Positions 17,269 to 26,340 are shown, numbered from the stretch's first letter. The stretch is 64,000 nucleotides of DNA from Pseudoalteromonas sp. A25 (GCF_009176705.1 NZ_AP021846.1:1210001-1274000); one strand, 5' to 3'. Notes: generated by a model from the sequence alone, not told the origin. A program made the numbers and translations.

Positions 17269-18486
17269 ATGCGTTTATCCAATAATTTAATGTATAAAAA
17301 TAGCTTAGCTTCAATCTTAGATAACCAAAAAGAGGTTAACAAAGCACAGCAGCAAGTTAGCACTCAAAAAAGGGTATTAACAGCGAGCGACGACCCATCA
17401 GCTATGGCCAGAGCGCTGTTGTATGGTGATAAGATACAGACCAATGAGCAATACGCTAAGAATACAAGTATGCTCAAGGGTCGACTTGATACGCAAGAAA
17501 CCATGTTGGATAACATTAATGATTCTTTGTTGAAAGCGCAGCAATTAGCGATACAGGCGGGCAATGGTGCATTATCTCAGTCAGATAAGGCTGGGCTTGC
17601 TGAAGAAGTTGAGAGTATTAAATCTGCGGTTTTTGGCTGGATGAATGCAAAGTCAGAAGATGGTCGTTACATTTTTTCTGGGTATCAAGACAATACACAA
17701 ACCTATGCATTTGATCAGACCCAGAATAAGTATGTTTATAATGGTGATCAGGGACAGCACAAAATTAAAGTCGCAGAAGGCGTTGAAATTCGTTCGAGTG
17801 ATAATGGTTTTGATGTTTTTGAGAAAGTAAACAAACGCTTGGATATAGATAGAACATCAATAGCACCAGCTACTGCAACCGTCTATGTCAACGAGCAAGG
17901 TGCTTTTGATAATTTTCATAAAACCAATTACAACGCAGATCCAACAGCACCAGCAACTGCCAATACCATCACAATTAATGTGACTTCAGCAACGACATTC
18001 GATGTGGTTCAAGGGGGGTCAACAATACAAAGTGGTACTTTTTCTGGTAACGAAATTAATGTGGCAGGTATGGATATGAGTTTTGCAGGTGCAGCGCCCA
18101 CCTCATTTAGTTTCGATTTAGAAAAGCCAACAACCAAAAACATATTAAACACGTTGGATGACTTATCGGCAGCACTTAAGAACCCTGGGTTAAGTGCAGC
18201 GGATTATCAACAAGAGTTAGCTGATGCGGTCGTTGGTATTGCGAATGCTAAAAATACGATTTCACAAACTCAATCTAGTTTAGGTGGTCGATTTAATACG
18301 GTTGATAGAATTGCATCAGCTAATTCATCTTTGGATATCAATAATAAAGCCGCAAAAGCGGAATTAGTTGAAATTGATATGGCAGAGGCCATCTCTGAAT
18401 TAACAAAGCATGAGACCGCTTTACAAGCATCACAGGCAACCTTCGGAAGGCTATCGAACTTGTCATTATTAGATTACATTCGTTGA
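17269..18486 (+). CDS. flgL: Hook-filament junction protein FlgL (HAP3)
   Basis: The protein has 405 residues. The flagellin-like N-terminus (MRLSNNLMYKNSLASILDNQ, VLTASDDPSAMARAL) and C-terminus (LQASQATFGRLSNLSLLDYI) identify FlgL. It forms the second junction layer below the filament. It is the last gene before the flagellin block and is followed by a terminator. Confidence 0.95.
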   Translation: MRLSNNLMYKNSLASILDNQKEVNKAQQQVSTQKRVLTASDDPSAMARALLYGDKIQTNEQYAKNTSMLKGRLDTQETMLDNINDSLLKAQQLAIQAGNGALSQSDKAGLAEEVESIKSAVFGWMNAKSEDGRYIFSGYQDNTQTYAFDQTQNKYVYNGDQGQHKIKVAEGVEIRSSDNGFDVFEKVNKRLDIDRTSIAPATATVYVNEQGAFDNFHKTNYNADPTAPATANTITINVTSATTFDVVQGGSTIQSGTFSGNEINVAGMDMSFAGAAPTSFSFDLEKPTTKNILNTLDDLSAALKNPGLSAADYQQELADAVVGIANAKNTISQTQSSLGGRFNTVDRIASANSSLDINNKAAKAELVEIDMAEAISELTKHETALQASQATFGRLSNLSLLDYIR

Positions 18487-18502
18487 TATCTAAATAACCA
18501 GC

Positions 18503-18535
18503 AAAAAAGGGCTCTTGTTTTAGAGCTCTTTTTTA
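18503..18535 (+). terminator. Intrinsic terminator after flgL (in the 18487-18831 gap)
   Basis: AAAAAAGGGCTCT pairs with AGAGCTCTTTTTT (one G-T pair) around TGTTTT. The rest of the 345-bp gap is AT-rich and carries the sigma28 promoter of the first flagellin. Confidence 0.8.
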
Positions 18536-18713
18536 GTTTTCTACCTTAAATACCTACAAACACTAAGTTTAATTTCTATCTTTTTGATAAATATAGCGAT
18601 AAATTTCAATATAAATGATTTATACAAACTAGAAAGTGGCTATGCCCATTCAAGGGAAGGGGGAATTAAATAAAATAAAAAACAGTGAGTTATAAAAAAT
18701 TATAAAAAAGTGC

Positions 18714-18740
18714 TAAAGGATTTTCTGCGTAGCCCGATAA
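18714..18740 (+). promoter_or_regulatory. sigma28 promoter of flagellin A1
   Basis: TAAA (18714-18717), 15 bp, CCCGATAA (18733-18740): one mismatch to the FliA consensus. The leader is about 85 nt. Two spacer bases (18728, 18730) differ from the other A promoters. Confidence 0.85.
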
Positions 18741-18799
18741 CTTAAGTATCCAAGCTGGTGAGTAAAAAACACTCAAACAGCCAAAGAACAAAGTTTAGC

Positions 18800-18824
18800 G
18801 TAAACACAGGGTTTACCTTAGGAG
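18800..18824 (+). promoter_or_regulatory. Leader hairpin and ribosome site of flagellin A1
   Basis: GTAAAC (18800-18805) pairs with GTTTAC (18811-18816) around ACAGG, three bases before the ribosome site AGGAG (18820-18824). The same hairpin recurs before every A copy, and a similar one precedes the orphan flagellin at 47849. Confidence 0.5.
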
Positions 18825-18831
18825 AATCATT

Positions 18832-19743
18832 ATGGCACTTTATGTAAATACCAACATATCAAGCTTAAATGCGCAAAGACAGTTGATGAACTCAGGTAAT
18901 ACCCTTGATACAGCATTCCAACGTCTTTCATCAGGTCTTCGTATTAACAGCGCAAAAGACGATGCGGCAGGTTTACAAATATCAGACCGTTTAACGAGTC
19001 AGATAAATGGCTTAGAGCAGGGTAACCGAAATGCGAACGATGGCATTTCATTGGCGCAAACCGCAGAAGGTGCGTTGGATGAAATGACGGGCATGTATCA
19101 GCGTATTCGTACTTTGGCGGCGCAAGCGGCGAATGGTTCAAATACGCAGTCAGACCGAGCCGCTTTGCAGTTAGAGGCAAGACAGCTTGGTGAAGAAATG
19201 AACCGTATTGCGGCAGATACCACGTTTGGTGGCACAAACTTACTGGATGGTAGTTATAGTGCAGAGTTTCAGGTTGGTGCGGATGCAAACCAAACAATTA
19301 GTATGACGATGACAGCCATTGAAGCGGCGACAGGTGGTGCGATTTCAGTAAACAGTTTTGCAGTGAGTGACTTGGCAGCAGCGGCGAGTAACGTGTCGGG
19401 TGTGAGTGCGGGTGCAGATACGGCGTTTGCCTCAGCCAGTGGCCTATCATTTACATCGGTTGGTGAGGCGCAGGATGTTTTAGCGGCTGTTGATGCAATG
19501 ATAGGGGCGATTGATGCGAAGCGTGCTCAGTTAGGTGCGGTTCAAAACCGATTCTCATCGACTATCCGTAACCAAACGAACATCATTGAAAATGTATCGG
19601 CAGCGCGTTCACGTATTAAAGATGCAGACTTTGCGACAGAAACGGCGACGTTAACCAAAGCGCAGATTTTACAGCAGGCCAGTAGTACAATTTTGTCTCA
19701 GGCTAACCAGCGTCCACAGTCAGCTTTATCGCTACTAGGATAA
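18832..19743 (+). CDS. Flagellin, type A copy 1
   Basis: The protein has 303 residues. Residues 1-140 and 220-303 are the conserved D0/D1 helices (NTNISSLNAQRQLMNSGNTL, RLSSGLRINSAKDDAAGLQI; C-terminal ILSQANQRPQSALSLLG). The short Ser/Ala-rich centre (about 170-205) lacks large D2/D3 domains and offers many Ser/Thr residues for O-glycosylation. It is the filament subunit. It has its own sigma28 promoter and encodes exactly the same protein as copies 2-4. It carries two silent differences (18951, 19041) near its 5' end. Confidence 0.97.
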   Translation: MALYVNTNISSLNAQRQLMNSGNTLDTAFQRLSSGLRINSAKDDAAGLQISDRLTSQINGLEQGNRNANDGISLAQTAEGALDEMTGMYQRIRTLAAQAANGSNTQSDRAALQLEARQLGEEMNRIAADTTFGGTNLLDGSYSAEFQVGADANQTISMTMTAIEAATGGAISVNSFAVSDLAAAASNVSGVSAGADTAFASASGLSFTSVGEAQDVLAAVDAMIGAIDAKRAQLGAVQNRFSSTIRNQTNIIENVSAARSRIKDADFATETATLTKAQILQQASSTILSQANQRPQSALSLLG

Positions 19744-19754
19744 TTTGATAAGCA

Positions 19755-19783
19755 CTCGGGTTACACATTACGCGTAACCCGAG
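19755..19783 (+). other. Hairpin after flagellin A1
   Basis: CTCGGGTTAC (19755-19764) pairs perfectly with GTAACCCGAG (19774-19783). No T-run follows, so it may protect the mRNA 3' end rather than terminate. Copies lie at 22353-22381 and 24951-24979; A4 lacks it and has a different hairpin. Confidence 0.7.
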
Positions 19784-19819
19784 GGTAAGAAATCGTTGAG
19801 AGTAGCATTAAGTCAGCAT

Positions 19820-19836
19820 ATGACAGGAGGCTATTA
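19820..19836 (+). other. Orphan ribosome-binding site (relic of a flagellin start)
   Basis: ATGACAGGAGGCTATTA is identical over 17 nt to 27952-27968, where it forms the ribosome site and first base of the start codon of flagellin C. Here it is followed by CTTAA and no gene. It recurs at 22418-22434 and 25016-25032. This suggests a lost flagellin gene or an old recombination junction. Confidence 0.5.
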
Positions 19837-19843
19837 CTTAACT

Positions 19844-20019
19844 TCACTAGAAAAGTTCGGGCAGTTCTAGTGACACCCACAACAATAGTAAATAAAGCAA
19901 TATCAATGCCAAAATGCACTGACAGTATTTTGGCTCTCTCTTCCTCACCAGCTCCGTATTCAATTATGTGATTAAAGTGATATAAGGCAATAATTTTCCG
20001 CTCAATAGGAAAATTATTG
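19844..20019 (+). other. Three further inverted repeats in the A1-B1 spacer (19744-20176)
   Basis: TCACTAGAA (19844-19852) pairs with TTCTAGTGA (19865-19873). GCCAAAAT (19908-19915) pairs with ATTTTGGC (19927-19934). CAATAATTTTCC (19988-19999) pairs perfectly with GGAAAATTATTG (20008-20019) across an 8-nt loop. The last lies 87 bp before the sigma54 promoter of B, where an activator site or RNA hairpin is possible. The set recurs in each 433-bp spacer at +2,598 and +5,196. Confidence 0.6.
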
Positions 20020-20105
20020 ACGGTTGGATTATCACGGGCATTTCCAGTGTTGTTTTGAACACATTATGTACACTTAACTCGTTGTTAGATTGCACCTTTT
20101 AATTC

Positions 20106-20122
20106 TTGGCGCAGTTTTTGCT
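20106..20122 (+). promoter_or_regulatory. sigma54 promoter of flagellin B1
   Basis: TTGGCGCAGTTTTTGCT: GG (20108-20109), 10 bp, GC (20120-20121). B1 starts 55 bp downstream. No sigma28-type site with the N15 spacing is seen in this spacer. Confidence 0.85.
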
Positions 20123-20176
20123 GAGAATTATTTATCAAGCCAAGCTTAAACAGATAAATGAGAAAAGAGGTGCGCT

Positions 20177-21091
20177 ATGTCCCTATATGTAAATACCAAT
20201 GTGTCGAGCCTGAATGCACAAAGACAATTAATGAACTCAGGAAATGAACTGGATACCGCTTTTCAACGTTTATCTTCAGGCCTTCGTATCAATAGTGCTA
20301 AGGATGATGCAGCAGGCTTACAAATATCAGACCGTTTAACGAGTCAAATTAATGGCTTAACGCAGGGTAACCGAAACGCGAATGATGGTATTTCATTAGC
20401 GCAAACGGCGGAAGGTGCGATGGACGAAATGACGAGTATGTTCCAACGTATTCGTACCTTGGCGGCGCAAGCAGCGAATGGTTCAAACACGCAATCAGAC
20501 CGCGCAGCTCTGCAGTTGGAAGTTAGGCAGCTAGCTACGGAGATCAACCGCGTTGCTGTAGATACAACCTTTGGTGGAACGAATTTGCTGGATGGGTCAT
20601 TTAGTGCTCAGTTTCAGGTGGGGGCAGATGCGAACCAAACGATTAGCATGACGATGACAGCGATAAAGGCAGCAACAGGGGGAGATATCTCTCTAAATAG
20701 TTTTACTGTTAGTGACTTAGCAGCAGCAGCGAGTAGTGTAACAGGGGCAAGTGCAGGTGCAGATACGGCGTTTGCCTCAGCCAGTGGGTTGTCATTCACA
20801 TCGGTAGGTGAGGCGCAAGATATCTTAGCGGCGGTAGATGCGATGATAGGGGCGATTGATGCCAAACGGGCAGAGTTGGGTGCGGTTCAAAACCGCTTCT
20901 CATCAACGATTCGAAATCAAACAAATACGATAGAGAATGTGTCGGCGGCACGCTCACGGATAAAAGATGCGGACTTTGCAGCGGAGACCGCAGCGCTGAC
21001 GAAAGCACAGATTTTACAGCAGGCCAGCAGTACGATTTTGGGTCAGGCGAATCAGAGACCACAGGCGGCATTGTCATTGTTACAAGGCTAA
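20177..21091 (+). CDS. Flagellin, type B copy 1
   Basis: The protein has 304 residues and differs from type A at scattered positions (for example SLYVNTNVSSLN at the start, MTSMFQRIRTL, RQLATEINRVAVD, and C-terminus AALSLLQG). Domain structure is the same: D0/D1 helices with a short Ser/Ala-rich centre. A sigma54-type promoter places it in the middle tier of the cascade, as for FlaA of Vibrio polar flagella, so it may form the proximal filament; that role is inferred. All three B copies encode identical proteins. Confidence 0.96.
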   Translation: MSLYVNTNVSSLNAQRQLMNSGNELDTAFQRLSSGLRINSAKDDAAGLQISDRLTSQINGLTQGNRNANDGISLAQTAEGAMDEMTSMFQRIRTLAAQAANGSNTQSDRAALQLEVRQLATEINRVAVDTTFGGTNLLDGSFSAQFQVGADANQTISMTMTAIKAATGGDISLNSFTVSDLAAAASSVTGASAGADTAFASASGLSFTSVGEAQDILAAVDAMIGAIDAKRAELGAVQNRFSSTIRNQTNTIENVSAARSRIKDADFAAETAALTKAQILQQASSTILGQANQRPQAALSLLQG

Positions 21092-21114
21092 AGGCCGTGA
21101 ACTTGAAATAATTA

Positions 21115-21144
21115 AAGAGCGCTCTTAACTAAGGGTGCTTTTTT
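21115..21144 (+). terminator. Intrinsic terminator after flagellin B1
   Basis: AGCGCTCTT (21118-21126) pairs with AAGGGTGCT (21131-21139), with two G-T pairs, followed by TTTTT. The rest of the 338-bp spacer (21092-21429) is very AT-rich and holds the next sigma28 promoter. The same terminator recurs after B2 and B3. Confidence 0.75.
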
Positions 21145-21311
21145 GCTATAGCGTTAAAAAATCAATGTTATGTTATTTTTTTCATTTCAATTCAGAAAGA
21201 TAAAACCCAGTCACTATCGACTTTCCTTTTTTCTTCCAAAACTGTCTTTTTAACTGTTTAATAATTTAAATTATTAAAAACAACGAATTAAAATTAATTA
21301 TAAAAAAGTGC

Positions 21312-21338
21312 TAAAGGATTTTCTGTGCAGCCCGATAA
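21312..21338 (+). promoter_or_regulatory. sigma28 promoter of flagellin A2
   Basis: TAAA-N15-CCCGATAA, spacing identical to A1, with T and C in place of C and T at the two variable spacer bases. Confidence 0.85.
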
Positions 21339-21429
21339 CTTAAGTATCCAAGCTGGTGAGTAAAAAACACTCAAACAGCCAAAGAACAAAGTTTAGCGTA
21401 AACACAGGGTTTACCTTAGGAGAATCATT

Positions 21430-22341
21430 ATGGCACTTTATGTAAATACCAACATATCAAGCTTAAATGCGCAAAGACAGTTGATGAACTCAGGTAATAC
21501 CCTTGATACAGCATTCCAACGTCTTTCATCAGGTCTTCGTATTAACAGTGCAAAAGACGATGCGGCAGGTTTACAAATATCAGACCGTTTAACGAGTCAG
21601 ATAAATGGCTTAGAGCAGGGTAACCGAAATGCGAACGACGGCATTTCATTGGCGCAAACCGCAGAAGGTGCGTTGGATGAAATGACGGGCATGTATCAGC
21701 GTATTCGTACTTTGGCGGCGCAAGCGGCGAATGGTTCAAATACGCAGTCAGACCGAGCCGCTTTGCAGTTAGAGGCAAGACAGCTTGGTGAAGAAATGAA
21801 CCGTATTGCGGCAGATACCACGTTTGGTGGCACAAACTTACTGGATGGTAGTTATAGTGCAGAGTTTCAGGTTGGTGCGGATGCAAACCAAACAATTAGT
21901 ATGACGATGACAGCCATTGAAGCGGCGACAGGTGGTGCGATTTCAGTAAACAGTTTTGCAGTGAGTGACTTGGCAGCAGCGGCGAGTAACGTGTCGGGTG
22001 TGAGTGCGGGTGCAGATACGGCGTTTGCCTCAGCCAGTGGCCTATCATTTACATCGGTTGGTGAGGCGCAGGATGTTTTAGCGGCTGTTGATGCAATGAT
22101 AGGGGCGATTGATGCGAAGCGTGCTCAGTTAGGTGCGGTTCAAAACCGATTCTCATCGACTATCCGTAACCAAACGAACATCATTGAAAATGTATCGGCA
22201 GCGCGTTCACGTATTAAAGATGCAGACTTTGCGACAGAAACGGCGACGTTAACCAAAGCGCAGATTTTACAGCAGGCCAGTAGTACAATTTTGTCTCAGG
22301 CTAACCAGCGTCCACAGTCAGCTTTATCGCTACTAGGATAA
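21430..22341 (+). CDS. Flagellin, type A copy 2 (interior hybrid copy)
   Basis: The encoded protein is identical to copy 1. The 5' part carries the bases found in copies 3 and 4 (T at 21549, C at 21639), while the 3' end carries those of copies 1 and 3 (A at 22314 and 22338). That mixture is what unequal crossing over inside the gene would create. It is expressed from its own sigma28 promoter. Confidence 0.97.
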   Translation: MALYVNTNISSLNAQRQLMNSGNTLDTAFQRLSSGLRINSAKDDAAGLQISDRLTSQINGLEQGNRNANDGISLAQTAEGALDEMTGMYQRIRTLAAQAANGSNTQSDRAALQLEARQLGEEMNRIAADTTFGGTNLLDGSYSAEFQVGADANQTISMTMTAIEAATGGAISVNSFAVSDLAAAASNVSGVSAGADTAFASASGLSFTSVGEAQDVLAAVDAMIGAIDAKRAQLGAVQNRFSSTIRNQTNIIENVSAARSRIKDADFATETATLTKAQILQQASSTILSQANQRPQSALSLLG

Positions 22342-22774
22342 TTTGATAAGCACTCGGGTTACACATTACGCGTAACCCGAGGGTAAGAAATCGTTGAGAG
22401 TAGCATTAAGTCAGCATATGACAGGAGGCTATTACTTAACTTCACTAGAAAAGTTCGGGCAGTTCTAGTGACACCCACAACAATAGTAAATAAAGCAATA
22501 TCAATGCCAAAATGCACTGACAGTATTTTGGCTCTCTCTTCCTCACCAGCTCCGTATTCAATTATGTGATTAAAGTGATATAAGGCAATAATTTTCCGCT
22601 CAATAGGAAAATTATTGACGGTTGGATTATCACGGGCATTTCCAGTGTTGTTTTGAACACATTATGTACACTTAACTCGTTGTTAGATTGCACCTTTTAA
22701 TTCTTGGCGCAGTTTTTGCTGAGAATTATTTATCAAGCCAAGCTTAAACAGATAAATGAGAAAAGAGGTGCGCT
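22342..22774 (+). repeat. A2-B2 spacer, repeated copy of 19744-20176
   Basis: This gene-free 433-bp stretch is read as identical to the A1-B1 spacer. It contains the post-A hairpin (22353-22381), the orphan ribosome site (22418-22434), hairpins at 22442-22471, 22506-22532 and 22586-22617, and the sigma54 promoter of B2. Confidence 0.9.
22704..22720 (+). promoter_or_regulatory. sigma54 promoter of flagellin B2
   Basis: Exact copy of the B1 promoter, TTGGCGCAGTTTTTGCT, 55 bp before the B2 start. Confidence 0.85.
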
Positions 22775-23689
22775 ATGTCCCTATATGTAAATACCAATGT
22801 GTCGAGCCTGAATGCACAAAGACAATTAATGAACTCAGGAAATGAACTGGATACCGCTTTTCAACGTTTATCTTCAGGCCTTCGTATCAATAGTGCTAAG
22901 GATGATGCAGCAGGCTTACAAATATCAGACCGTTTAACGAGTCAAATTAATGGCTTAACGCAGGGTAACCGAAACGCGAATGATGGTATTTCATTAGCGC
23001 AAACGGCGGAAGGTGCGATGGACGAAATGACGAGTATGTTCCAACGTATTCGTACCTTGGCGGCGCAAGCAGCGAATGGTTCAAACACGCAATCAGACCG
23101 CGCAGCTCTGCAGTTGGAAGTTAGGCAGCTAGCTACGGAGATCAACCGCGTTGCTGTAGATACAACCTTTGGTGGAACGAATTTGCTGGATGGGTCATTT
23201 AGTGCTCAGTTTCAGGTGGGGGCAGATGCGAACCAAACGATTAGCATGACGATGACAGCGATAAAGGCAGCAACAGGGGGAGATATCTCTCTAAATAGTT
23301 TTACTGTTAGTGACTTAGCAGCAGCAGCGAGTAGTGTAACAGGGGCAAGTGCAGGTGCAGATACGGCGTTTGCCTCAGCCAGTGGGTTGTCATTCACATC
23401 GGTAGGTGAGGCGCAAGATATCTTAGCGGCGGTAGATGCGATGATAGGGGCGATTGATGCCAAACGGGCAGAGTTGGGTGCGGTTCAAAACCGCTTCTCA
23501 TCAACGATTCGAAATCAAACAAATACGATAGAGAATGTGTCGGCGGCACGCTCACGGATAAAAGATGCGGACTTTGCAGCGGAGACCGCAGCGCTGACGA
23601 AAGCACAGATTTTACAGCAGGCCAGCAGTACGATTTTGGGTCAGGCGAATCAGAGACCACAGGCGGCATTGTCATTGTTACAAGGCTAA
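22775..23689 (+). CDS. Flagellin, type B copy 2
   Basis: The 304-residue product is identical to B1, and I see no nucleotide difference from B1 or B3 over the coding region. The absence even of silent changes points to recent duplication or ongoing homogenisation. Confidence 0.96.
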   Translation: MSLYVNTNVSSLNAQRQLMNSGNELDTAFQRLSSGLRINSAKDDAAGLQISDRLTSQINGLTQGNRNANDGISLAQTAEGAMDEMTSMFQRIRTLAAQAANGSNTQSDRAALQLEVRQLATEINRVAVDTTFGGTNLLDGSFSAQFQVGADANQTISMTMTAIKAATGGDISLNSFTVSDLAAAASSVTGASAGADTAFASASGLSFTSVGEAQDILAAVDAMIGAIDAKRAELGAVQNRFSSTIRNQTNTIENVSAARSRIKDADFAAETAALTKAQILQQASSTILGQANQRPQAALSLLQG

Positions 23690-23712
23690 AGGCCGTGAAC
23701 TTGAAATAATTA

Positions 23713-23742
23713 AAGAGCGCTCTTAACTAAGGGTGCTTTTTT
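23713..23742 (+). terminator. Intrinsic terminator after flagellin B2
   Basis: Exact copy of the hairpin at 21115-21144, within the gene-free 338-bp spacer 23690-24027. Confidence 0.75.
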
Positions 23743-23909
23743 GCTATAGCGTTAAAAAATCAATGTTATGTTATTTTTTTCATTTCAATTCAGAAAGATA
23801 AAACCCAGTCACTATCGACTTTCCTTTTTTCTTCCAAAACTGTCTTTTTAACTGTTTAATAATTTAAATTATTAAAAACAACGAATTAAAATTAATTATA
23901 AAAAAGTGC

Positions 23910-23936
23910 TAAAGGATTTTCTGTGCAGCCCGATAA
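23910..23936 (+). promoter_or_regulatory. sigma28 promoter of flagellin A3
   Basis: TAAA-N15-CCCGATAA, identical to the A2 promoter. Confidence 0.85.
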
Positions 23937-24027
23937 CTTAAGTATCCAAGCTGGTGAGTAAAAAACACTCAAACAGCCAAAGAACAAAGTTTAGCGTAAA
24001 CACAGGGTTTACCTTAGGAGAATCATT

Positions 24028-24939
24028 ATGGCACTTTATGTAAATACCAACATATCAAGCTTAAATGCGCAAAGACAGTTGATGAACTCAGGTAATACCC
24101 TTGATACAGCATTCCAACGTCTTTCATCAGGTCTTCGTATTAACAGTGCAAAAGACGATGCGGCAGGTTTACAAATATCAGACCGTTTAACGAGTCAGAT
24201 AAATGGCTTAGAGCAGGGTAACCGAAATGCGAACGACGGCATTTCATTGGCGCAAACCGCAGAAGGTGCGTTGGATGAAATGACGGGCATGTATCAGCGT
24301 ATTCGTACTTTGGCGGCGCAAGCGGCGAATGGTTCAAATACGCAGTCAGACCGAGCCGCTTTGCAGTTAGAGGCAAGACAGCTTGGTGAAGAAATGAACC
24401 GTATTGCGGCAGATACCACGTTTGGTGGCACAAACTTACTGGATGGTAGTTATAGTGCAGAGTTTCAGGTTGGTGCGGATGCAAACCAAACAATTAGTAT
24501 GACGATGACAGCCATTGAAGCGGCGACAGGTGGTGCGATTTCAGTAAACAGTTTTGCAGTGAGTGACTTGGCAGCAGCGGCGAGTAACGTGTCGGGTGTG
24601 AGTGCGGGTGCAGATACGGCGTTTGCCTCAGCCAGTGGCCTATCATTTACATCGGTTGGTGAGGCGCAGGATGTTTTAGCGGCTGTTGATGCAATGATAG
24701 GGGCGATTGATGCGAAGCGTGCTCAGTTAGGTGCGGTTCAAAACCGATTCTCATCGACTATCCGTAACCAAACGAACATCATTGAAAATGTATCGGCAGC
24801 GCGTTCACGTATTAAAGATGCAGACTTTGCGACAGAAACGGCGACGTTAACCAAAGCGCAGATTTTACAGCAGGCCAGTAGTACAATTTTGTCTCAGGCT
24901 AACCAGCGTCCACAGTCAGCTTTATCGCTACTAGGATAA
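24028..24939 (+). CDS. Flagellin, type A copy 3 (interior hybrid copy)
   Basis: It is read as identical to copy 2 in DNA as well as protein, with the same mixture of copy-4-like 5' bases and copy-1-like 3' bases (A at 24912 and 24936). It is the second interior product of the array expansion and has its own sigma28 promoter. Confidence 0.97.
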   Translation: MALYVNTNISSLNAQRQLMNSGNTLDTAFQRLSSGLRINSAKDDAAGLQISDRLTSQINGLEQGNRNANDGISLAQTAEGALDEMTGMYQRIRTLAAQAANGSNTQSDRAALQLEARQLGEEMNRIAADTTFGGTNLLDGSYSAEFQVGADANQTISMTMTAIEAATGGAISVNSFAVSDLAAAASNVSGVSAGADTAFASASGLSFTSVGEAQDVLAAVDAMIGAIDAKRAQLGAVQNRFSSTIRNQTNIIENVSAARSRIKDADFATETATLTKAQILQQASSTILSQANQRPQSALSLLG

Positions 24940-25372
24940 TTTGATAAGCACTCGGGTTACACATTACGCGTAACCCGAGGGTAAGAAATCGTTGAGAGTA
25001 GCATTAAGTCAGCATATGACAGGAGGCTATTACTTAACTTCACTAGAAAAGTTCGGGCAGTTCTAGTGACACCCACAACAATAGTAAATAAAGCAATATC
25101 AATGCCAAAATGCACTGACAGTATTTTGGCTCTCTCTTCCTCACCAGCTCCGTATTCAATTATGTGATTAAAGTGATATAAGGCAATAATTTTCCGCTCA
25201 ATAGGAAAATTATTGACGGTTGGATTATCACGGGCATTTCCAGTGTTGTTTTGAACACATTATGTACACTTAACTCGTTGTTAGATTGCACCTTTTAATT
25301 CTTGGCGCAGTTTTTGCTGAGAATTATTTATCAAGCCAAGCTTAAACAGATAAATGAGAAAAGAGGTGCGCT
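24940..25372 (+). repeat. A3-B3 spacer, third copy of the 433-bp spacer
   Basis: Gene-free and read as identical to the two earlier copies: post-A hairpin (24951-24979), orphan ribosome site (25016-25032), three further inverted repeats (25040-25215) and the B3 sigma54 promoter. Confidence 0.9.
25302..25318 (+). promoter_or_regulatory. sigma54 promoter of flagellin B3
   Basis: Exact copy of the B1 promoter, 55 bp before the B3 start. Confidence 0.85.
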
Positions 25373-26287
25373 ATGTCCCTATATGTAAATACCAATGTGT
25401 CGAGCCTGAATGCACAAAGACAATTAATGAACTCAGGAAATGAACTGGATACCGCTTTTCAACGTTTATCTTCAGGCCTTCGTATCAATAGTGCTAAGGA
25501 TGATGCAGCAGGCTTACAAATATCAGACCGTTTAACGAGTCAAATTAATGGCTTAACGCAGGGTAACCGAAACGCGAATGATGGTATTTCATTAGCGCAA
25601 ACGGCGGAAGGTGCGATGGACGAAATGACGAGTATGTTCCAACGTATTCGTACCTTGGCGGCGCAAGCAGCGAATGGTTCAAACACGCAATCAGACCGCG
25701 CAGCTCTGCAGTTGGAAGTTAGGCAGCTAGCTACGGAGATCAACCGCGTTGCTGTAGATACAACCTTTGGTGGAACGAATTTGCTGGATGGGTCATTTAG
25801 TGCTCAGTTTCAGGTGGGGGCAGATGCGAACCAAACGATTAGCATGACGATGACAGCGATAAAGGCAGCAACAGGGGGAGATATCTCTCTAAATAGTTTT
25901 ACTGTTAGTGACTTAGCAGCAGCAGCGAGTAGTGTAACAGGGGCAAGTGCAGGTGCAGATACGGCGTTTGCCTCAGCCAGTGGGTTGTCATTCACATCGG
26001 TAGGTGAGGCGCAAGATATCTTAGCGGCGGTAGATGCGATGATAGGGGCGATTGATGCCAAACGGGCAGAGTTGGGTGCGGTTCAAAACCGCTTCTCATC
26101 AACGATTCGAAATCAAACAAATACGATAGAGAATGTGTCGGCGGCACGCTCACGGATAAAAGATGCGGACTTTGCAGCGGAGACCGCAGCGCTGACGAAA
26201 GCACAGATTTTACAGCAGGCCAGCAGTACGATTTTGGGTCAGGCGAATCAGAGACCACAGGCGGCATTGTCATTGTTACAAGGCTAA
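25373..26287 (+). CDS. Flagellin, type B copy 3
   Basis: This is the third identical type B gene, 304 residues, behind its own sigma54-type promoter. It is the last B gene; the array then continues with A4 and changes to unique sequence after it. Confidence 0.96.
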   Translation: MSLYVNTNVSSLNAQRQLMNSGNELDTAFQRLSSGLRINSAKDDAAGLQISDRLTSQINGLTQGNRNANDGISLAQTAEGAMDEMTSMFQRIRTLAAQAANGSNTQSDRAALQLEVRQLATEINRVAVDTTFGGTNLLDGSFSAQFQVGADANQTISMTMTAIKAATGGDISLNSFTVSDLAAAASSVTGASAGADTAFASASGLSFTSVGEAQDILAAVDAMIGAIDAKRAELGAVQNRFSSTIRNQTNTIENVSAARSRIKDADFAAETAALTKAQILQQASSTILGQANQRPQAALSLLQG

Positions 26288-26310
26288 AGGCCGTGAACTT
26301 GAAATAATTA

Positions 26311-26340
26311 AAGAGCGCTCTTAACTAAGGGTGCTTTTTT
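26311..26340 (+). terminator. Intrinsic terminator after flagellin B3
   Basis: Third copy of the B-gene terminator, within the gene-free 338-bp spacer 26288-26625. Confidence 0.75.

Noticed and set aside
18944..19297. 117-residue minus-strand frame inside each A flagellin (also at 21542, 24140, 26738), and similar frames in B
   Set aside because: They are shadows of the flagellin frame: they repeat only because the gene repeats, have no ribosome site, and their residue changes follow silent changes in the flagellin.
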